Shown piece by piece: positions 5,546 through 6,909 of a stretch of 6,909 nucleotides of DNA. The position numbers and the translations under genes are program-made. The notes under the pieces were generated by a model, which had not been told where the DNA came from, searched no databases, and worked only from the letters and a program-made list of their open reading frames with translations. This DNA is from Thioalkalivibrio sp. (lineage in GTDB: Bacteria; Pseudomonadota; Gammaproteobacteria; Ectothiorhodospirales; Ectothiorhodospiraceae): positions 1-6,909 of the forward strand of contig PUOZ01000234.1 of NCBI GenBank assembly GCA_003553165.1, in the 5' to 3' direction. The first letter of the stretch is position 1; every line of letters starts with the position of its first letter.

Positions 5546-6220
5546 ATGCGATTCACGTCGACCAAGAACCTCAGCCGGGCCGGAACCGGTGTTCTGTTAA
5601 TCGGCGCCCTTTCATTCGCAGGCACCGCACACGCCGAACTGTCCTTTCACATCGGCGCATTCAGCGATTACCTTGACGACGGAGAATCCGCTTCCAATAA
5701 CAACGCCGTGGTGCAGGGCGGCATCGATTACTCGCACGACTCCGGCTTCCATTTCGGCACTGGGCTATCGACACTCGGCGATGGCGACGGGCAAGAAGTC
5801 GAGCTTTACCTCGGCTACGGGATCGTTGTCGGCGAGTTCGACTTCGACGTCGGCTATGCATATTCCTATTACCCGTCGCTCGACGACGAAGACGTCGGGG
5901 AGATTTATGGCGAGGTCGCCTACGGGCCGGTCTTTTTCGGCATCGATTACACCATCCATGCCGATGACAATGGCGGTGACAGCGGTGACATCACCTACCG
6001 TCTAGGGGCTGAATACGAAATCATCCAGACGATCAGCCTCAATGGCGAAATCGGCTACGCCGACCCCGACGCTTCCGATGAACACAGCGTGACCTTCTGG
6101 CAGCTCGGCCTGACCAAGGCCACCGACATCGGCGCATTCTCACTGACGTACGGATCGACCGACGAGAGCGGTAGCCAGGATCTGTTCGTTGTCGGCTACA
6201 GCATCCGCTTTGCTGATTAG
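5546..6220 (+). CDS. TorF/Gcw_chp-family putative outer-membrane porin
   Basis: The 224-residue product has a Sec signal peptide ending TAHA, with cleavage predicted between Ala30 and Glu31. The mature part consists of alternating amphipathic strands rich in Gly, Tyr, Phe and Asp, such as ELYLGYGIVVGEFDFDVGYA and VAYGPVFFGIDYTIHAD. This fits the TorF/Gcw_chp family (about 210-260 residues), predicted beta-barrels of the outer membrane whose substrate is not established. The mature protein is strongly acidic, common in salt-adapted bacteria. The end is odd. It reads YSIRFAD, and the final codons GCT GAT TAG lie inside a mobile element; the original gene probably ended at Phe222. The last-strand targeting signal with a terminal aromatic residue is therefore displaced by two residues. 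It is the only intact gene between the debris at 4141-5459 and higA. Confidence 0.82.
   Translation: MRFTSTKNLSRAGTGVLLIGALSFAGTAHAELSFHIGAFSDYLDDGESASNNNAVVQGGIDYSHDSGFHFGTGLSTLGDGDGQEVELYLGYGIVVGEFDFDVGYAYSYYPSLDDEDVGEIYGEVAYGPVFFGIDYTIHADDNGGDSGDITYRLGAEYEIIQTISLNGEIGYADPDASDEHSVTFWQLGLTKATDIGAFSLTYGSTDESGSQDLFVVGYSIRFAD
6204..6211 (+). repeat. Left copy of an 8-bp target-site duplication
   Basis: TCCGCTTT lies in the last codons of the porin gene and recurs exactly at 6403-6410, each copy bordering the same element. Joining the left copy to the sequence after the right copy restores a plausible gene end. Confidence 0.75.
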
Positions 6221-6402
6221 CACCAAAGCTCCGCAGGGAATCCGCTCGTGCGCAACGGCCTCCCCTGCATGGCCGTCCCTTGTGGGAGGCGAGCCCTCTC
6301 GGCGACCGAACGGCGAAAAACTTCGCCCAGAGGCTGGCCTCCCACAGGGGCGCCCCTCGAAACTGCGGCAATCCCACCTGCGGAGCTTTGGTGCTAATCA
6401 CG
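6212..6402. mobile_element. 191-bp non-autonomous palindromic element (MITE-like) with nested REP-like pair
   Basis: The element is bounded by perfect 24-bp inverted repeats at 6214-6237 and 6377-6400 (outer end TGATTAGCACCAAAGC), plus two unmatched outer bases at each end. Identical 8-mers TCCGCTTT flank it directly at 6204-6211 and 6403-6410. It has no coding capacity. The middle holds a second inverted pair (6281-6305 and 6323-6346), so the whole can fold into a long nested hairpin. Terminal inverted repeats, a duplicated target and lack of a transposase define a MITE-type element that would be moved in trans. It supplies the porin stop codon TAG at 6218-6220 and may also act as a transcription terminator. 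The parent insertion sequence cannot be named; an 8-bp duplication is compatible with several families. Confidence 0.8.
6281..6346. repeat. Inverted pair of REP-like units inside the element
   Basis: The unit TGTGGGAGGCGAGCCCTCTC (6281-6300, continuing GGCGA) has a near-identical inverted partner at 6323-6346, differing by two substitutions and one indel. The loop is 17 nt. The GTGGGAG core resembles REP sequences of gammaproteobacteria, which often occur as inverted pairs (BIMEs) and are mobilised by RAYT transposases. The REP label is by resemblance. Confidence 0.55.
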
Positions 6403-6410
6403 TCCGCTTT
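6403..6410 (+). repeat. Right copy of the 8-bp target-site duplication
   Basis: TCCGCTTT repeats 6204-6211 exactly. It is followed immediately by TGA at 6411-6413, the likely original stop codon of the porin gene. Confidence 0.75.
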
Positions 6411-6413
6411 TGA

Positions 6414-6677
6414 CGCAATCCAAATGCTACCACCCCGGCAATCTTGACCGGACCGATCAACCTGCGGTTCGTCCCTATTGGCGTTCATGACCTTAAAAAA
6501 CGTTCTGGAGTAGGAAAGGGTCGGAGTAAATATAAATGGCGGCTCCTCGTCATTACCGAGTGGAATCCGGTCTATTGACGGACAGCAGATCCGCCGCGGA
6601 CAGCGGCTTCGGAGCCAGTCCTGGATTGCCGGTTCTCGTCGTGCTGTGCCGCGGGACATGCGTTCCGGCATCCCTGC
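6414..6677. other. Intergenic region with no recognised gene
   Basis: This stretch separates the old porin 3' end from higA. It holds an A/T-richer patch (about 6490-6540) and a short + frame from ATG 6536 with GGAG 9 nt upstream. That frame has no recognisable similarity and runs antisense into higA, so it is not called. No RNA gene or strong terminator was seen. Confidence 0.5.
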
Positions 6678-6909
6678 TCAAGCAGTATGTTTCCACGAAC
6701 GGAATTCCCGGATCTGCTCCAGTTCCGCCTGTTCCGATTGCTGCGCTTTGAACAGATCCCAGCGCATCTGCAGGTTCAACCAGAAATCGGGCGACATCCC
6801 GAAAAAGGGCGCCAGACGCAGTGCAGTGCTTGGGGTGATGCCGCGCTTCTGGTTCACCAGTTCGTTGATGCGCTGATACGGCACATGAAGCGCATCCGCC
6901 AGGTGGCGC
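6678..6909 (-). CDS. higA: HigA-family antitoxin, XRE-type DNA-binding protein (5' end beyond the window)
   Basis: The minus-strand frame runs from the window edge to TGA at 6680-6678, giving 76 visible residues. The helix-turn-helix is clear: LADALHVPYQRINELVNQKR, then the family hallmark ITPSTALRLAPFFGMSPDFW followed by LNLQMRWDL. HigA antitoxins neutralise the mRNA-cleaving toxin HigB and repress their own operon. About 20-25 N-terminal residues should lie beyond position 6909. A GTG at 6884 is in frame, but starting there would cut the helix-turn-helix, so the real start is upstream. The toxin gene normally precedes higA, so higB is expected just outside the window on the same strand. A lone HigA-like regulator is the alternative. 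Confidence 0.88.
   Translation of the reverse strand, partial: RHLADALHVPYQRINELVNQKRGITPSTALRLAPFFGMSPDFWLNLQMRWDLFKAQQSEQAELEQIREFRSWKHTA

Noticed and set aside
6215..6399. The long inverted repeat as merely the porin terminator
   Set aside because: The 8-bp duplication and the restored original stop show that it was inserted. It may still terminate transcription as a side effect.
6536..6751. A 71-codon + strand ORF with GGAG upstream
   Set aside because: No recognisable features, and its 3' third is antisense to higA. Kept only as a remark in the intergenic entry.
6678..6884. GTG at 6884 as the start of higA
   Set aside because: The frame stays open to the window edge with LADALH, part of the helix-turn-helix, so the gene starts further upstream.

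Overview
The window looks like a chromosomal stretch of a GC-rich Gram-negative proteobacterium. A lipid A biosynthesis gene (lpxD), an outer-membrane porin-like gene and a NapC/NirT-type multiheme cytochrome support this. A glycine/tyrosine-rich remnant resembling sulfur globule proteins hints at a sulfur-oxidising gammaproteobacterium (Chromatiales or Ectothiorhodospiraceae-like). That last step is inference from family resemblance, not from any search.

Layout. On the + strand, the 3' tail of an unidentified gene (1-102) is followed by a small membrane-anchored tetraheme cytochrome c (167-634). It converges on a minus-strand block that reads, in transcription order, a secreted HbpS/GlcG-like heme-binding protein (3986-3492), a leftover MFS permease tail (3460-3302), lpxD (3287-2226) and citrate synthase gltA (2052-727). 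A possible small ORF lies between lpxD and gltA.

From about 4141 to 5459 the + strand is a graveyard of broken genes: a sulfur-globule-like fragment with an in-frame stop, a frameshifted and truncated transposase that joins a DUF4338 (DruA-like) domain to a Tn5/IS4-type DNA-binding domain, and the N-terminal part of a conserved but unnamed protein. An intact TorF/Gcw_chp-type porin gene follows (5546-6220), with a strong ribosome binding site.

The clearest new observation is at the end of this porin gene. A 191-bp non-coding element (6212-6402) has 24-bp perfect inverted repeats, a nested REP-like inverted pair and an 8-bp flanking duplication. Removing the element and one duplication copy makes the gene end in Phe followed directly by TGA, the normal end of an outer-membrane beta-barrel protein. 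The element therefore appears to have jumped into the last codons and now supplies the stop codon plus two extra residues. A minus-strand HigA-type antitoxin gene (6678 to beyond the window edge) closes the window.

The genes do not form one pathway. Citrate synthase serves the TCA cycle, LpxD outer-membrane assembly, and the cytochrome quinol-linked periplasmic electron transfer. No intact defence system or CRISPR array is visible; the DruA-like domain belongs to a dead transposase rather than a Druantia locus.
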